The notes below the pieces were generated by a model. It saw only the letters and a program-made list of their open reading frames with translations. It did no database searches and had not been told where the DNA came from. A stretch of 64,000 nucleotides of DNA. It comes from Mycolicibacterium sp. P1-5 (GTDB taxonomy: Bacteria; Actinomycetota; Actinomycetes; Mycobacteriales; Mycobacteriaceae). The stretch covers positions 124,001 through 188,000 of the forward strand of contig NZ_NPKT01000004.1 in assembly GCF_008329565.1 (NCBI RefSeq), written 5' to 3'. A program made the translations under genes and the position numbers. Shown piece after piece: positions 34,872 through 43,801 of this stretch (positions within the stretch are counted from its first letter, which is position 1; each line of letters starts with the position of its first letter).

Positions 34872-35687
34872 ATGGGCAAGCTCGACGGCAAGGTCGCCTT
34901 CATCTCCGGTGCCGCGCGGGGACAGGGACGCGCGCACGCGGTCCGCCTCGCGGAGGAAGGCGCCGACATCATCGCGATCGACGTGTGCGCGCAATATCCC
35001 ACCGTGGTCTACCGGATGTCGGAGCCAGAAGATTTGAATGAGACGGTGCGACAGGTCGAGTCCCTCGGCCGACGCATTGTGGCGCACGAGGCCGACGTCG
35101 TGGATTTCCCGGCGCTTCAGAAGGCGTTCGATGACGGGGCCGCCGCGCTCGGCGGTGTCGACATCGTGGTCGCCAACGCCGGCATTGGTCCGGGCGGTCA
35201 AAGTACCGACGAAGAGCAGTGGGACGACGTCGTGAACGTGAACATGAAGGGCGTCTGGAACACGGTGCGCGTAGCGGTCCCGACGATGCTCACACAGGAT
35301 CGCGGCGGGTCGATCATCCTGACCAGCTCGACCGGCGGCCTCATCGGCACCCCTGTGGTTTCGGGTGGGATGCTCGGGTATACGGCTGCCAAGCACGGGG
35401 TAATCGGCATCATGCGCACTTACGCGAATTACCTTGCCCCACATTATATTCGGGTCAACAGCGTGGCGCCGACGACGGTCGCGACGCCGATGGCCAACAA
35501 CGGCGACCTGAGCATGCTGAAGAAGTACGAGCCGGCCATCGCGCGGTCACTGGAGAACGCGATACCGGTCGACTATGTCGAAGCGCGTGATGTCGCGAAC
35601 GCGGTGGCGTGGCTTGCCTCTGACGATGCTCGGTACGTCACCGGGACCGTGGTACCGGTTGATGCCGGGCTGCTCAACAAAGTCTGA
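34872..35687 (+). CDS. Mycofactocin-type SDR family oxidoreductase
   Basis: A 271-residue SDR of the mycofactocin-coupled subfamily. It has ISGAARGQGRAHAVRLAEEG, DVVDFPALQKAF, the extended VVANAGIGPGG, the catalytic LTSSTGGLIG with YTAAKHGV, and TGTVVPVDAG. The GQGRxHA start and the insertion after the second strand mark the family, in which NAD is bound non-exchangeably and electrons pass to mycofactocin. Mycofactocin occurs in mycobacteria, which supports the host assignment. A strong terminator follows the stop. The alcohol substrate is unknown. Confidence 0.85.
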   Translation: MGKLDGKVAFISGAARGQGRAHAVRLAEEGADIIAIDVCAQYPTVVYRMSEPEDLNETVRQVESLGRRIVAHEADVVDFPALQKAFDDGAAALGGVDIVVANAGIGPGGQSTDEEQWDDVVNVNMKGVWNTVRVAVPTMLTQDRGGSIILTSSTGGLIGTPVVSGGMLGYTAAKHGVIGIMRTYANYLAPHYIRVNSVAPTTVATPMANNGDLSMLKKYEPAIARSLENAIPVDYVEARDVANAVAWLASDDARYVTGTVVPVDAGLLNKV

Positions 35688-35694
35688 ACGCCGA

Positions 35695-35734
35695 AGCGCC
35701 AGCCGGCCCCTCCCTCACAGGGCCGACTGGCGCT
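35695..35734. terminator. Bidirectional intrinsic terminator
   Basis: A 15-bp stem (arms 35695-35709 and 35720-35734) with a single G-T-type mismatch and a 10-nt loop, placed between the stops of the convergent SDR and GjpA-like genes. Confidence 0.8.
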
Positions 35735-35745
35735 AAGCGGTAAAA

Positions 35746-37002
35746 CTACTTGCTGGCCTTGGCGGCCCTGCCGGACTTGCCCGAGCCCTTCGCTCCGGCG
35801 CTGGCCTTCGAATCGTGACCACCAGTGGCCGACGATCCCGCCTTGGTGTCGCTCGACGACGAGTCGGAGCCGCCGGCGGCCGAATCGGTCGCCGGAGCGG
35901 CCGTCACGGCCGGGGTGGCCTTGGCGCTGGTCGCGGAACGTGTGCTGCCGGTGCCGGATTCGGCCGCTTGCGTCTCGGCTGAGGTTGCCGTGTTGGTGTC
36001 GGCCGCACCGGAATCAGCCGCGGTCTCAGACCTCGCCTTCGCGGCGTCACTGGGCGACGCCGTGTCGAGAGCCTTCGGTGCGGCGGTCGACAGGGTGACC
36101 GTCTTGGCTGCGGCGGGCGCCTTGGCGGCGGTGATAGCCGCTGCCGCAGGAGGCGCCGGGGCCCCGATGGCCTGGGCGATGACGTCCCGCAGTGCGATCA
36201 GGCTGGCGATCGGTCCGCTGGCCAGCTCCCCCAAGAAAGGGTCCCATGGCGTCAGGATGCCCGGGGTGTTGAGAAATCCGCCGAGGATCGTGCCCGAACC
36301 GTTGAGGACGCCGTCAACCAGGTTCGCCGGGAGATTCACCAGAGCGTTGACGACGGCACCCGGGTCGGAGGCGACCACTCCGTCATACACGTCCTGCGTG
36401 GTTTGAACAAAGACGTTGATCGTCGACACCAGCGGGTAGGTCAGGGGCAGGATTACCTGGGACACCGCCCTGGCGGGAATTGTGGCGAACGCCTTGGCGA
36501 AGTTGTTGACCGTGTTGACGAGGGGGACCGTCGAATCGGACACGGCCTGAACGACAGTGAGCGCAAGCGGAATCACGATTTGGTCGTTGACGGTGCTGAC
36601 GGCGCCCTTGATATTGCCGCTGTCGAGCTGGGCTTGAGCGGTCGCGAACACGCCGGGGGCACTGTTGATGATCTGCTTGACGGTCTGCGCATTGACGTCA
36701 AAGGCCGCCTGCAAGGCCTTCAGGCTGGCCATCTGGTTGGCGACGATCTGGCTGAGGATCGGGGCCGGACTGGCGACCACCTGCTGGCCGATCGCATTAA
36801 GATTTGCTGCAGACTTCTGGAAAACCTGGATCCAGTTCTGAATCGGGTCCACCGCGGCGCTCAGCTCGACGCCGACGGACGACACCGTTCGCTGCATAGC
36901 GTGGACGTCGGGCAGAGGTGGCGCCAGCGGCGAGATTGCAATGACACTCGCTCCCAAGAGCGCAACACCAGTGGTGGCGTACGGACGAACAGCAGCGTTC
37001 AT
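35746..37002 (-). CDS. GjpA-like exported porin-type protein (second copy)
   Basis: A 418-residue paralogue of the protein at 28140-29327. The matching N-terminus is PYATTGVALLGASVIAISPL, the shared core PAPILSQIVANQMASLKAL, and the C-terminal 130 residues are low-complexity (Ala, Ser, Thr, Asp), ending in a basic AGAKGSGKSGRAAKASK tail. It carries an export signal at residues 8-25. The family name outer membrane porin GjpA is by homology only. The 516 bp upstream contain its promoter region. Confidence 0.75.
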   Translation of the reverse strand: MNAAVRPYATTGVALLGASVIAISPLAPPLPDVHAMQRTVSSVGVELSAAVDPIQNWIQVFQKSAANLNAIGQQVVASPAPILSQIVANQMASLKALQAAFDVNAQTVKQIINSAPGVFATAQAQLDSGNIKGAVSTVNDQIVIPLALTVVQAVSDSTVPLVNTVNNFAKAFATIPARAVSQVILPLTYPLVSTINVFVQTTQDVYDGVVASDPGAVVNALVNLPANLVDGVLNGSGTILGGFLNTPGILTPWDPFLGELASGPIASLIALRDVIAQAIGAPAPPAAAAITAAKAPAAAKTVTLSTAAPKALDTASPSDAAKARSETAADSGAADTNTATSAETQAAESGTGSTRSATSAKATPAVTAAPATDSAAGGSDSSSSDTKAGSSATGGHDSKASAGAKGSGKSGRAAKASK

Positions 37003-37518
37003 GACTCTCCTTTGACCAAAATTGCCCCCTAAGCGAGAGAACGTACCGCACCTTACTCGTCAGTAAGTAGCGGTTCCGGAAACTTTCGTTCTGCTCGGAA
37101 GTAGCTCAGATAGCTGGGCTACATTCTGGACGCGCTTGGGAAATACACTGTTCACGTCGCTACGGACGGCCTCGAGACATTGCTCATCGCCAGCCCGAGG
37201 TGAGCGATCAGCTACCGATTCTGACTCGTTATATTACCTGCGGGTAAGAAAACAGTTTGCTGGAACTGTCGCTTAAGTTACTTTTCAGTACCATAACGAG
37301 GCTTATGTCGTTCGGCGGCTATTTGCGCGGTCGGTCAATAGCGCAGCGGCCGCCGCGACAGCCGCGCACGAGGGAGCTGGCTTGCGAGGTGGTTCGATCC
37401 TGGCCAACGCCCGGCCGGCGACAGGTGTGCGTGAGCGAGTTTGCTGGCGAATTCAATTTCTGGGTGAGTCGTCCCGCATGTCCGGCCCCCACGGCCGGAG
37501 ACCTGCGCTTCATGACCC
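37003..37518. other. 516-bp intergenic region, no gene recognised
   Basis: AT-richer between 37030 and 37310, with no frame that has both a ribosome-binding site and coding composition. It presumably holds the promoter of the GjpA-like gene on the left and the transcript end of the small secreted gene on the right. No strong hairpin was found. Confidence 0.35.
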
Positions 37519-37878
37519 TTATTCGTCGATGACCTCTACGCAGCCGGCGCTGTCGCAGGGACCGTCCGGCGCCGGGGGCAGCATCCCTAAGCGTGGGGTC
37601 GTGGCTTGGGTCGGCGTCGGCACGAACCCGGGAATGAAGTGCGCGATCGTCGTACCGTCGGCGCCCGGCGCCGGCGCAGGCTTGAAACCTGGGATGAAGT
37701 GGGCGTGCACCTCCGACGATGAGGAGGTGCCCGGCCCCTCGTGGGCATTCGGCCCTGCGTGGCCGCTTGCGGGTGCCGCAGCGGCAATACCGGTGGCCAG
37801 GGCGAGGCCACCTAAACCCAGTGAGCCGGCGATGGCGGCGGAGGCGGCCATCTTCTTGATGGTGCTGATGGTGCTCAT
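37519..37878 (-). CDS. Small secreted protein with two HFIPGF repeats
   Basis: A 119-residue protein: a Sec signal (residues 1-35, ending AAAAPAS) and a Pro/Gly/His-rich mature part with a near-exact internal repeat HAHFIPGFKPAPAPG / IAHFIPGFVPTPTQA, and two cysteines near the end (GPCDSAGCVEV). No family is recognised. The repeat plus histidines might bind a metal or partner, which is speculation. The upstream region up to arsR is 430 bp. Confidence 0.65.
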   Translation of the reverse strand: MSTISTIKKMAASAAIAGSLGLGGLALATGIAAAAPASGHAGPNAHEGPGTSSSSEVHAHFIPGFKPAPAPGADGTTIAHFIPGFVPTPTQATTPRLGMLPPAPDGPCDSAGCVEVIDE

Positions 37879-38308
37879 TGTGTATTGAACTCCTCTTCTC
37901 GGTGAGCCCTGATCGGCTCGTTGAGAGAAGGATCGGCCGTGGAGCTCAACGGATTCTCAACGCCGAAGTGCGAACTGCTCGGCTCGGTACGGGATCGATG
38001 ACGTCCCCGCAACCACCAGATCACCGAATCCGATCAACGTCGGACGGGTCTACTCAGGCGCGATACCGCCGATTCAGGACAGCATGGCGTTGAAGACGGC
38101 TTGGGTCGCGATCGTCGCGAGGAATGAACGTGATGCCGTTGGCCCAGAGCTGATTCCATCCCGGGTTGAATTCCATGGTGATGGAGATGACCGCGGCAGC
38201 CGCCCTCAGTAACCCGCTGCTGACCAGCAGCCCTCGTGGGCCAACATTCGGCTCGGCGCCGGGCGTCTCCCCCTACCGCGTGCTTGCCCAAGAAACGCAG
38301 CGACTGAG
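37879..38308. other. 430-bp intergenic region with a possible gene fragment
   Basis: On the minus strand, roughly 38050-38255 reads as an open frame without a proper start containing TMEFNPGWNQLWANGITFIP. It looks protein-like but matches nothing I recognise; it may be a decayed gene tail. Nothing else is seen. Confidence 0.3.
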
Positions 38309-38668
38309 TCAGCGGCAACAATTCGGATCGAGTACCGCACACAAAGCGCCGAGTGCATCGAGGGCCGGACGGTGAAAGACGTTCATTCCCCGGCGGTCTG
38401 ACACCACGAACCCGGCTCGACGGAGTTGGGCGAGATGGTGACTCACGGTTGATTCGCTCAATCCCAGCGCAGCCGATAACTCGCCGCTGTTCTGCTCGCC
38501 CGCCGATGAACTGAACAGCATCGACATGATCCGTACGCGCATCGGGTCCGCGAGTGCCTTGAGTCGCAGCGCCACCTGTAGCGCGTCGTCCTCGGTCATC
38601 GGACCAGAAGCCACCGGGGCGCAGCACACCGGATTCGACATGTCGATGGTCGGCAGGGTCTTGGGCAT
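38309..38668 (-). CDS. arsR: ArsR/SmtB family metalloregulator
   Basis: A 119-residue regulator: the winged helix spans about residues 28-100 (RLKALADPMRVRIMSML, GELSAALGLSESTVSHHLAQ). Cysteine pairs sit at both ends (NPVCCAP near residue 15 and DPNCCR at the C-terminus), a pattern expected for As(III) or Cd/Pb sensing by actinobacterial ArsR/CmtR-like proteins. The ATG at 38668 is chosen; the longer frame upstream runs into the divergent arsI gene. It would repress the divergent arsI-acr3-arsC operon, and a TTTGA-N6-TCAAA repeat lies between them. Confidence 0.88.
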   Translation of the reverse strand: MPKTLPTIDMSNPVCCAPVASGPMTEDDALQVALRLKALADPMRVRIMSMLFSSSAGEQNSGELSAALGLSESTVSHHLAQLRRAGFVVSDRRGMNVFHRPALDALGALCAVLDPNCCR

Positions 38669-38688
38669 GACCCCAGTGTGCCAGTTAG

Positions 38689-38704
38689 TTTGACATTCAT
38701 CAAA
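38689..38704. promoter_or_regulatory. Probable ArsR operator
   Basis: TTTGA-CATTCA-TCAAA: an inverted repeat midway between the divergent arsR and arsI starts, in the usual place and style for an ArsR-family box. Confidence 0.6.
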
Positions 38705-38764
38705 AAGGTGGCATTCTGGCGCCATAGGAAATTCGACATAAGTCGCACAGGTACGGAGGTTCAC

Positions 38765-39244
38765 ATGTCTCGCATGCAACTGGCCCTCAATGTCGATGAC
38801 CTCGACGAGGCGATCACGTTTTACTCGAAGTTGTTCAACACTCAGCCGGCGAAGGTGAAGCCGGGCTACGCCAACTTCGCAGTCGCCGAACCACCGTTGA
38901 AGCTGGTGCTGTTGGAAAACCCCGGCAAGGGCGGGACGATCAATCATCTCGGCGTCGAGGTCGAGTCCAGCGACACCGTCCATGCTGAGATCGCACGACT
39001 CGCCGGCGAGGGTCTGTTCACCGAAGAGGAGATCCACACCACCTGCTGCTTCGCCACGCAAGACAAGGTGTGGGTGACCGGTCCCGCCGGAGAGAAATGG
39101 GAGGTCTACACCGTGTTGGCGGACTCTGACACGTTCGGCACCAGCCCACAGCGCCTTGAGAGCGGTGACAGCGAGGGTGGCCTGTGCTGCGGTGGTTCAG
39201 CCGCCGAGGCCACCGAGGCTGAGGCCGCGAAAACCTGCTGCTGA
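38765..39244 (+). CDS. arsI: ArsI/CadI family metalloenzyme (C-As lyase type)
   Basis: A 159-residue vicinal-oxygen-chelate protein. It begins SRMQLALNVDDLDEAITFYS, has the ligands H (NHLGVEV) and E (GEKWEVYTV), and carries the vicinal cysteine pair TTCCFATQDKVW used by ArsI to bind trivalent organoarsenicals. Mycobacterial relatives are also called CadI. An additional cysteine-rich tail (GGLCCGGS ... AKTCC) could hold thiophilic metal. It is the first gene of an arsenic operon and overlaps the start of the efflux gene (TGATG). Confidence 0.87.
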   Translation: MSRMQLALNVDDLDEAITFYSKLFNTQPAKVKPGYANFAVAEPPLKLVLLENPGKGGTINHLGVEVESSDTVHAEIARLAGEGLFTEEEIHTTCCFATQDKVWVTGPAGEKWEVYTVLADSDTFGTSPQRLESGDSEGGLCCGGSAAEATEAEAAKTCC

Positions 39245-40362
39245 TGGCGGAAACAACGACGCCTGGCACCAATGTTGGTCTGCACGTAGCGGCAGTGGCG
39301 AAACTGTCCACTCTGGACCGGTTCCTTCCGATCTGGATCGGCCTCGCCATGGCGGCGGGACTGTTGCTCGGTCGATGGGTGCCCGGGCTGAACACGGCCC
39401 TTAATCGCGTCCAGCTCGACGGCATCTCGCTGCCCATCGCCTTGGGGTTGCTGATCATGATGTATCCGGTGCTGGCGAAGGTCCGCTATGACCGCCTCGA
39501 CACCGTTACCGGCGACCGAAAGCTGCTTGTCAGTTCCCTAGTGCTGAACTGGGTTCTAGGTCCGGCGCTGATGTTCGCCCTGGCGTGGCTGCTGCTGCCC
39601 GACCTGCCTGAGTACCGAACCGGCCTGATCATTGTCGGGCTGGCGCGCTGCATCGCCATGGTCATCATCTGGAACGACCTCGCCTGCGGCGACCGAGAAG
39701 CGGCGGCGGTCCTCGTCGCGCTGAACTCGATCTTCCAGGTCATCATGTTCGCCGCTCTCGGCTGGTTCTACCTGTCGGTGCTGCCCGGCTGGCTGGGCCT
39801 GCCACAGACCACGATCAGTACCTCGCCGTGGCAGATCGCCAAGTCCGTTCTCATCTTCCTCGGCATCCCCCTGCTCGCGGGGTACTTGTCTCGACGGCTG
39901 GGCGAGCGAGGGAAGGGGCGAGACTGGTACGAATCGAGTTTTTTGCCCACGATCGGCCCATGGGCGCTCTATGGCCTGTTGTTCACCATTGTGATTCTCT
40001 TTGCACTACAAGGAGACCAAATCACCAGCCGCCCAGTCGATGTCGTCCGTATCGCGCTCCCGCTGCTTGCCTACTTCGCAATCATGTGGGGTGGCGGCTA
40101 CCTACTCGGCGCGACCCTCGGCCTGGGGTATCAACGCACCACGACCCTGGCCTTCACAGCGGCGGGGAACAATTTCGAACTGGCCATCGCCGTAGCCATC
40201 GCCACCTACGGCGCAACCTCGGGTCAAGCTTTGGCCGGCGTCGTCGGACCACTCATCGAAGTTCCGGTACTCGTCGCCCTTGTATACGTATCGCTCCTGC
40301 TACGCAAGCGATTCCGCGGCCCGCCCGATAATCCGCGCGACACCGAAAGCATCGAAAGATGA
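39244..40362 (+). CDS. acr3: ACR3 family arsenite efflux transporter
   Basis: A 372-residue transporter with about ten membrane helices. Signature parts are PIALGLLIMMYPVLAKVRYD, the conserved helix end LARCIAMVIIWNDLACGDRE with the functional cysteine, and AAGNNFELAIAVAIATYG. It exports As(OH)3/arsenite. It is translationally coupled to arsI upstream and to arsC downstream (ATGA), which marks a compact detoxification operon: demethylation or sensing, reduction and efflux. Confidence 0.9.
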   Translation: MAETTTPGTNVGLHVAAVAKLSTLDRFLPIWIGLAMAAGLLLGRWVPGLNTALNRVQLDGISLPIALGLLIMMYPVLAKVRYDRLDTVTGDRKLLVSSLVLNWVLGPALMFALAWLLLPDLPEYRTGLIIVGLARCIAMVIIWNDLACGDREAAAVLVALNSIFQVIMFAALGWFYLSVLPGWLGLPQTTISTSPWQIAKSVLIFLGIPLLAGYLSRRLGERGKGRDWYESSFLPTIGPWALYGLLFTIVILFALQGDQITSRPVDVVRIALPLLAYFAIMWGGGYLLGATLGLGYQRTTTLAFTAAGNNFELAIAVAIATYGATSGQALAGVVGPLIEVPVLVALVYVSLLLRKRFRGPPDNPRDTESIER

Positions 40363-40763
40363 GGGCGACGAAACCTGCCGTGCTGTTCCTCTGCACTCAC
40401 AACGCAGGTCGGTCGCAGATGGCCATGGGATTCCTCAAGCACTTCGCCGGTGACCGCGCCACGGTCTATTCCGGAGGCTCCGAACCCGCGGACGCAGTGA
40501 ACCCCGCCGCCGTCGAAGCCATGGCCGAAAAGGGCATCGACATCACCGGACAACAACCCAGGCGATGGACCATGGACGACCTCACAGCCGTCCAGGTCGT
40601 CGTCACCATGGGCTGCGGCGACGAATGCCCCTACATCCCCGGCAAGCGTTACGAGAATTGGGAACTGGACGACCCGGCAGGCCAAGGCGTCGAGAACGTG
40701 CGGCCTATCCGCGACGACATCGAAACAAGGGTCCGTGCACTGGCTGGCGAGCTTGGCCTGTAG
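40359..40763 (+). CDS. arsC: Arsenate reductase, low-molecular-weight phosphatase type
   Basis: A 134-residue enzyme with the P-loop CTHNAGRSQMA (CX5R; nucleophile cysteine near residue 13) and a WTMDDL-containing flexible region. A late cysteine pair (MGCGDECPYIPG) fits the thioredoxin- or mycothiol-linked arsenate reductases. It would reduce arsenate to arsenite for export by the ACR3 pump. The start overlaps the pump's stop by 4 bp. Whether mycothiol or thioredoxin is the reductant cannot be read from the sequence. Confidence 0.87.
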   Translation: MRATKPAVLFLCTHNAGRSQMAMGFLKHFAGDRATVYSGGSEPADAVNPAAVEAMAEKGIDITGQQPRRWTMDDLTAVQVVVTMGCGDECPYIPGKRYENWELDDPAGQGVENVRPIRDDIETRVRALAGELGL

Positions 40764-40777
40764 TGGGTTCGTACGCG

Positions 40778-40894
40778 TGTTCGATAGGCGCTCAAGCGAT
40801 TCGGGCCGACCTCTAACGCAGCGAAGCCGAGTAGCGTGCGATCAGGGCCCGCCGCCTTCCGCACCACCCCGTATGGCAAGACATACTCACCCAC
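40778..40894 (-). pseudogene. Fragment of a DUF5996-type gene
   Basis: The minus strand encodes LVGEYVLPYGVVRKAAGPDR, then TLLGFAALEVGPNRLSAYRT. This matches the C-terminus of the intact DUF5996-like protein at 42664-43617 (GEYVLPYEVVRQAPDPDRVL, LGF, then DRWSAYRS), with the residues between LLGF and the end deleted. The DNA also matches over about 55 bp (near 40838-40895 versus 42779-42836). No start or upstream part remains. It is a decayed duplicate. Confidence 0.65.
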
Positions 40895-41116
40895 AAGGCG
40901 TGTAATCGTTCGGTCCTTACGCACCAAGCACGTTGGGTTGAAGAATGTCGACACCCGCCATCCCGCAGAACAGCTGACTCGGATCAGCATTGGCCGATGC
41001 CGCTGTCGTGATGGCTCCGGTCAACACGGCACCGACGATTACTGCCGGGCCGCGGGCCAGGACTTTCTGGAACGCGGCTGTTTTCCCGGATTGCTCTTTT
41101 GTTTGTTCGATACGGC

Positions 41117-41314
41117 TTACTCGCAGGCGATGCCGTCGCCGTCGCGGTCAAGCCCGGCCCGATAACCCGGCTGTCCCTGATAGATCGGTGCTGCACCCGC
41201 CGCACGAGCCGCCGTGCAGTTCTTGTAGTACACGTCGTCGGCGCTAGCGACCGGCGCGGCCACAACCCCCACACCGATTGCGATGGCCCCGACGAGAAGA
41301 GCGGTACGAAGCAT
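41117..41314 (-). CDS. Secreted excalibur calcium-binding domain protein
   Basis: A 65-residue protein: a signal peptide (residues 1-25, ending VASA) followed by a single excalibur domain (YYKNCTAARAAGAAPIYQGQ, then PGYRAGLDRDGDGIACE). The DxDxDGxxCE calcium loop and the two cysteines are intact. Such minimal secreted excalibur proteins are common in actinobacteria and their role is unknown. The ATG at 41314 is chosen because it begins the signal peptide. Confidence 0.82.
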   Translation of the reverse strand: MLRTALLVGAIAIGVGVVAAPVASADDVYYKNCTAARAAGAAPIYQGQPGYRAGLDRDGDGIACE

Positions 41315-41464
41315 GATGAAGAGACCCCCGAAATAGTGAAAGCGCGATGTGACATTGCTAGCCAACCAAACACACCGTTTGCCGGCCTAGGGACGAAAGT
41401 CCCCGATTCACTCGGGCGACTGTAGCCGACCCGCGCAGACCGTATGACAGGAAGACGCGTGCCT

Positions 41465-42601
41465 TCAGCTGAGTTCAGTCGGGGCGCCAACCCAGCGGTT
41501 GCGGGCGACGAGTGTGGTGTGCAAGTCCTCGATCAGCGGGTTGAGGAAGTCTGCCTTGTAGCCGTCGTCGCCGACCGAGCGTGCGCTCACGTACATGAAG
41601 GTCAGCGCACACAGGATGAGAGTCATGTTGATCAGCGACTGCGGCACCGGAATAGTCATCCCGAAAACGGCGCCGATGCTCGCTCCACCGCCGGTCCACT
41701 TCGTCAGCACTTCCGGCCCGAGCAAGATGAGGCCCAGGACGAAGTAGATTGCGGCCGTGCAGATTGCGACCATCATGAGATGGGCGATCTGGGCGGCAGC
41801 CAGGACGGCGACCACGTTGAGGCGCTCGCCACCGCTCAAGGGCTCATTGGTGGGCGGGTCGGGAATCGCGGCGAAGGGGGTGCCGCTCAGCTCATGAGCA
41901 CCATCGTGCGGAGCACTCACCGACTCCAACATCGGTCCCGCCCGCGAGTTGCTGCTCGAGAGGATGAAGGCAATCGTTACCGCGAAGAGGAACAGCAGGG
42001 CAACGGCGAGGCGGGCTTGGCTGATCGTCGACGCCAGCACCCAGACGTAGGTGTTGAAGAACACCACCACGGTCAGCAACACCACCGGTAGCGCACTGAC
42101 GAAGAGGGCGCCCATCGCGGCGGCCTGCGCCATCGTCAATCGAACTGCCCAACCCAGCACCGCGCCCGCGCCCACCGCGGTGACGATTACCGCGATCGCA
42201 ACGGCGATGCCGCTGATCACCAAATGCGACGCGCCGCCGCGAACCACGCTGGCGGCCGCCACGACTGCCGTCGCGATCAAAGCGACCACCGACTTCGCGC
42301 GTCGACGCAACCGGGATACCGCCCAGCCGACGATCAAGGCCAGCGGAACGGTCAACCCCAAGACAGCGAGCACCAGCCGTTCGGCCGCCGTGGGCGCACC
42401 GTCGATATAGATCTCGCTGGAACCGGCTACGAGATCGACGATCAACAGCGCGATCATCACCGTGGCGTACGCGGTCAACGCAGGCGCCGATCGCGCTATG
42501 GCGTAGCGCGCCCGAGCGCGAGGGGTCAAGGCGGCGGGCAATCCCCTTGCCAGGAACCACTGTTCAGCCGCGTCGCGAGCTGCCGTCACGAGGGGTCGCA
42601 C
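41465..42601 (-). CDS. Polytopic membrane protein of unknown function
   Basis: A 378-residue protein with about eight to nine predicted membrane helices in two groups (residues 40-215 and 265-350), separated by a polar, proline-rich loop (about 220-260). The N-terminus is amphipathic and arginine-rich (LTPRARARYAIARSAP). I recognise no family. The DUF5996-like gene ends 62 bp upstream on the same strand, so the two may be co-transcribed. Confidence 0.65.
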   Translation of the reverse strand: MRPLVTAARDAAEQWFLARGLPAALTPRARARYAIARSAPALTAYATVMIALLIVDLVAGSSEIYIDGAPTAAERLVLAVLGLTVPLALIVGWAVSRLRRRAKSVVALIATAVVAAASVVRGGASHLVISGIAVAIAVIVTAVGAGAVLGWAVRLTMAQAAAMGALFVSALPVVLLTVVVFFNTYVWVLASTISQARLAVALLFLFAVTIAFILSSSNSRAGPMLESVSAPHDGAHELSGTPFAAIPDPPTNEPLSGGERLNVVAVLAAAQIAHLMMVAICTAAIYFVLGLILLGPEVLTKWTGGGASIGAVFGMTIPVPQSLINMTLILCALTFMYVSARSVGDDGYKADFLNPLIEDLHTTLVARNRWVGAPTELS

Positions 42602-42663
42602 TCATTGTTGATGATGAGCCGAAATATTAGACGACAGTCAACTCGAATCGACGCTTGGACGGT

Positions 42664-43617
42664 TCATTTCGCCGATCGGTACGCGCTCCAGCGATCAGGG
42701 TCGTCTTCCAGTGCGTCACGGTCCCAGCCCGCGTTGACCGCCGCCGCTTCATAGGTATCCTGCAAGAATCCGAGCAACACGCGATCGGGGTCGGGAGCCT
42801 GCCGCACAACTTCGTACGGCAAGACGTACTCACCCAGATCACTGCTGTAATACGCATCTGCCGGACTGACCGGGTGATCGCGGAACCCGTCTGGTTCCGG
42901 ATAGGCGTAGGCGTAGAAGGCGCCTTCGTCTCCCCCGCCCGGCCAGAAGCCGCAACTGCTCAGTTCGTGTGAGTAGCCTTCGACCATCACCCAGTCCCCG
43001 CAGTTGGGCGCGCCGCCGGGGTGACGCGGCGCCCTGCGCCCGGAGAACCGAGTGCACGCGAGGTCCATTGCCCCCCAGAAGAAGTGCACCGGGCTGACCT
43101 TGCCGATGAAGCGTGACCGGAACTCGCCAAGCACACGGTGCGTCTGAAGCAACTGGCGCCAGAACGCGTTCGCGGCGGCACGGTCGTACGACGCGTGCCC
43201 GTCATCTTCCTCAAACGGCACTGCTGGATCGACCTCGTTCGGATGCGGCTGGATGCGCGTCGGAAAGCCCAGTTCGTCCAGTGCCTGCATGATTTCCGCG
43301 TAGAACTCGGCCACGGATCTGGGTTGCAGTGCCAGGGTCCGCGTTGCACCGGTGCTACTCCGGATCAGCAAGCGGTGATCGATGAAGTCGAACTCGATGT
43401 CGAAGGCCTCGTTCCCATACGGGATCGTCGATGTCGTCAGTCCGCGTGGAGTCACGTACGAGGTGACCTGCCACCAGTGATTGATCAGAGGTGAATGGGC
43501 GAGCCGCACCTTGCCGACGATCTGCATCCACATGTGCAGCGTCTCGCGCGTCGGACCCCAGTCGTCGATGCGCAGGCTCGGCCACGCATTGCTGTGTTGC
43601 TCCATTGTCGTGATCAC
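42664..43617 (-). CDS. DUF5996 family protein
   Basis: A 317-residue soluble protein starting near MEQHSNAWPSLRIDDWGPTR. Distinctive segments are TLHMWMQIVGKVRLAHSPLI, HFFWGAMDLACTRFSGR and LGEYVLPYEVVRQAPDPDRV. This is the DUF5996 pattern as I remember it; no catalytic role is known. The start is either the ATG at 43617 or an in-frame ATG 12 bp later. A fragment of a second copy lies at 40778-40894, indicating past duplication. Confidence 0.75.
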   Translation of the reverse strand: MITTMEQHSNAWPSLRIDDWGPTRETLHMWMQIVGKVRLAHSPLINHWWQVTSYVTPRGLTTSTIPYGNEAFDIEFDFIDHRLLIRSSTGATRTLALQPRSVAEFYAEIMQALDELGFPTRIQPHPNEVDPAVPFEEDDGHASYDRAAANAFWRQLLQTHRVLGEFRSRFIGKVSPVHFFWGAMDLACTRFSGRRAPRHPGGAPNCGDWVMVEGYSHELSSCGFWPGGGDEGAFYAYAYPEPDGFRDHPVSPADAYYSSDLGEYVLPYEVVRQAPDPDRVLLGFLQDTYEAAAVNAGWDRDALEDDPDRWSAYRSAK

Positions 43618-43801
43618 TCCCAGGTGATGAATCTTGCGAGCAGTTCTCGATTTCGTGCTTACTCGCGTTGGTTACGAGGCGTAGCGTCTTTGACGCGACG
43701 GCGGCCTTTTTGTGCGACCACGTCGAGATGTCTTCACCGAGGAGGGGTGACCGACATGGAGCGTCTCCTGTCCGGTTGGCAACCGCGAGACGGCGGTGAC
43801 C

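Noticed and set aside
38309..39061. Full 250-codon version of the arsR frame
   Set aside because: The upstream half is antisense to arsI and lacks coding character; the ATG at 38668 fits ArsR length.
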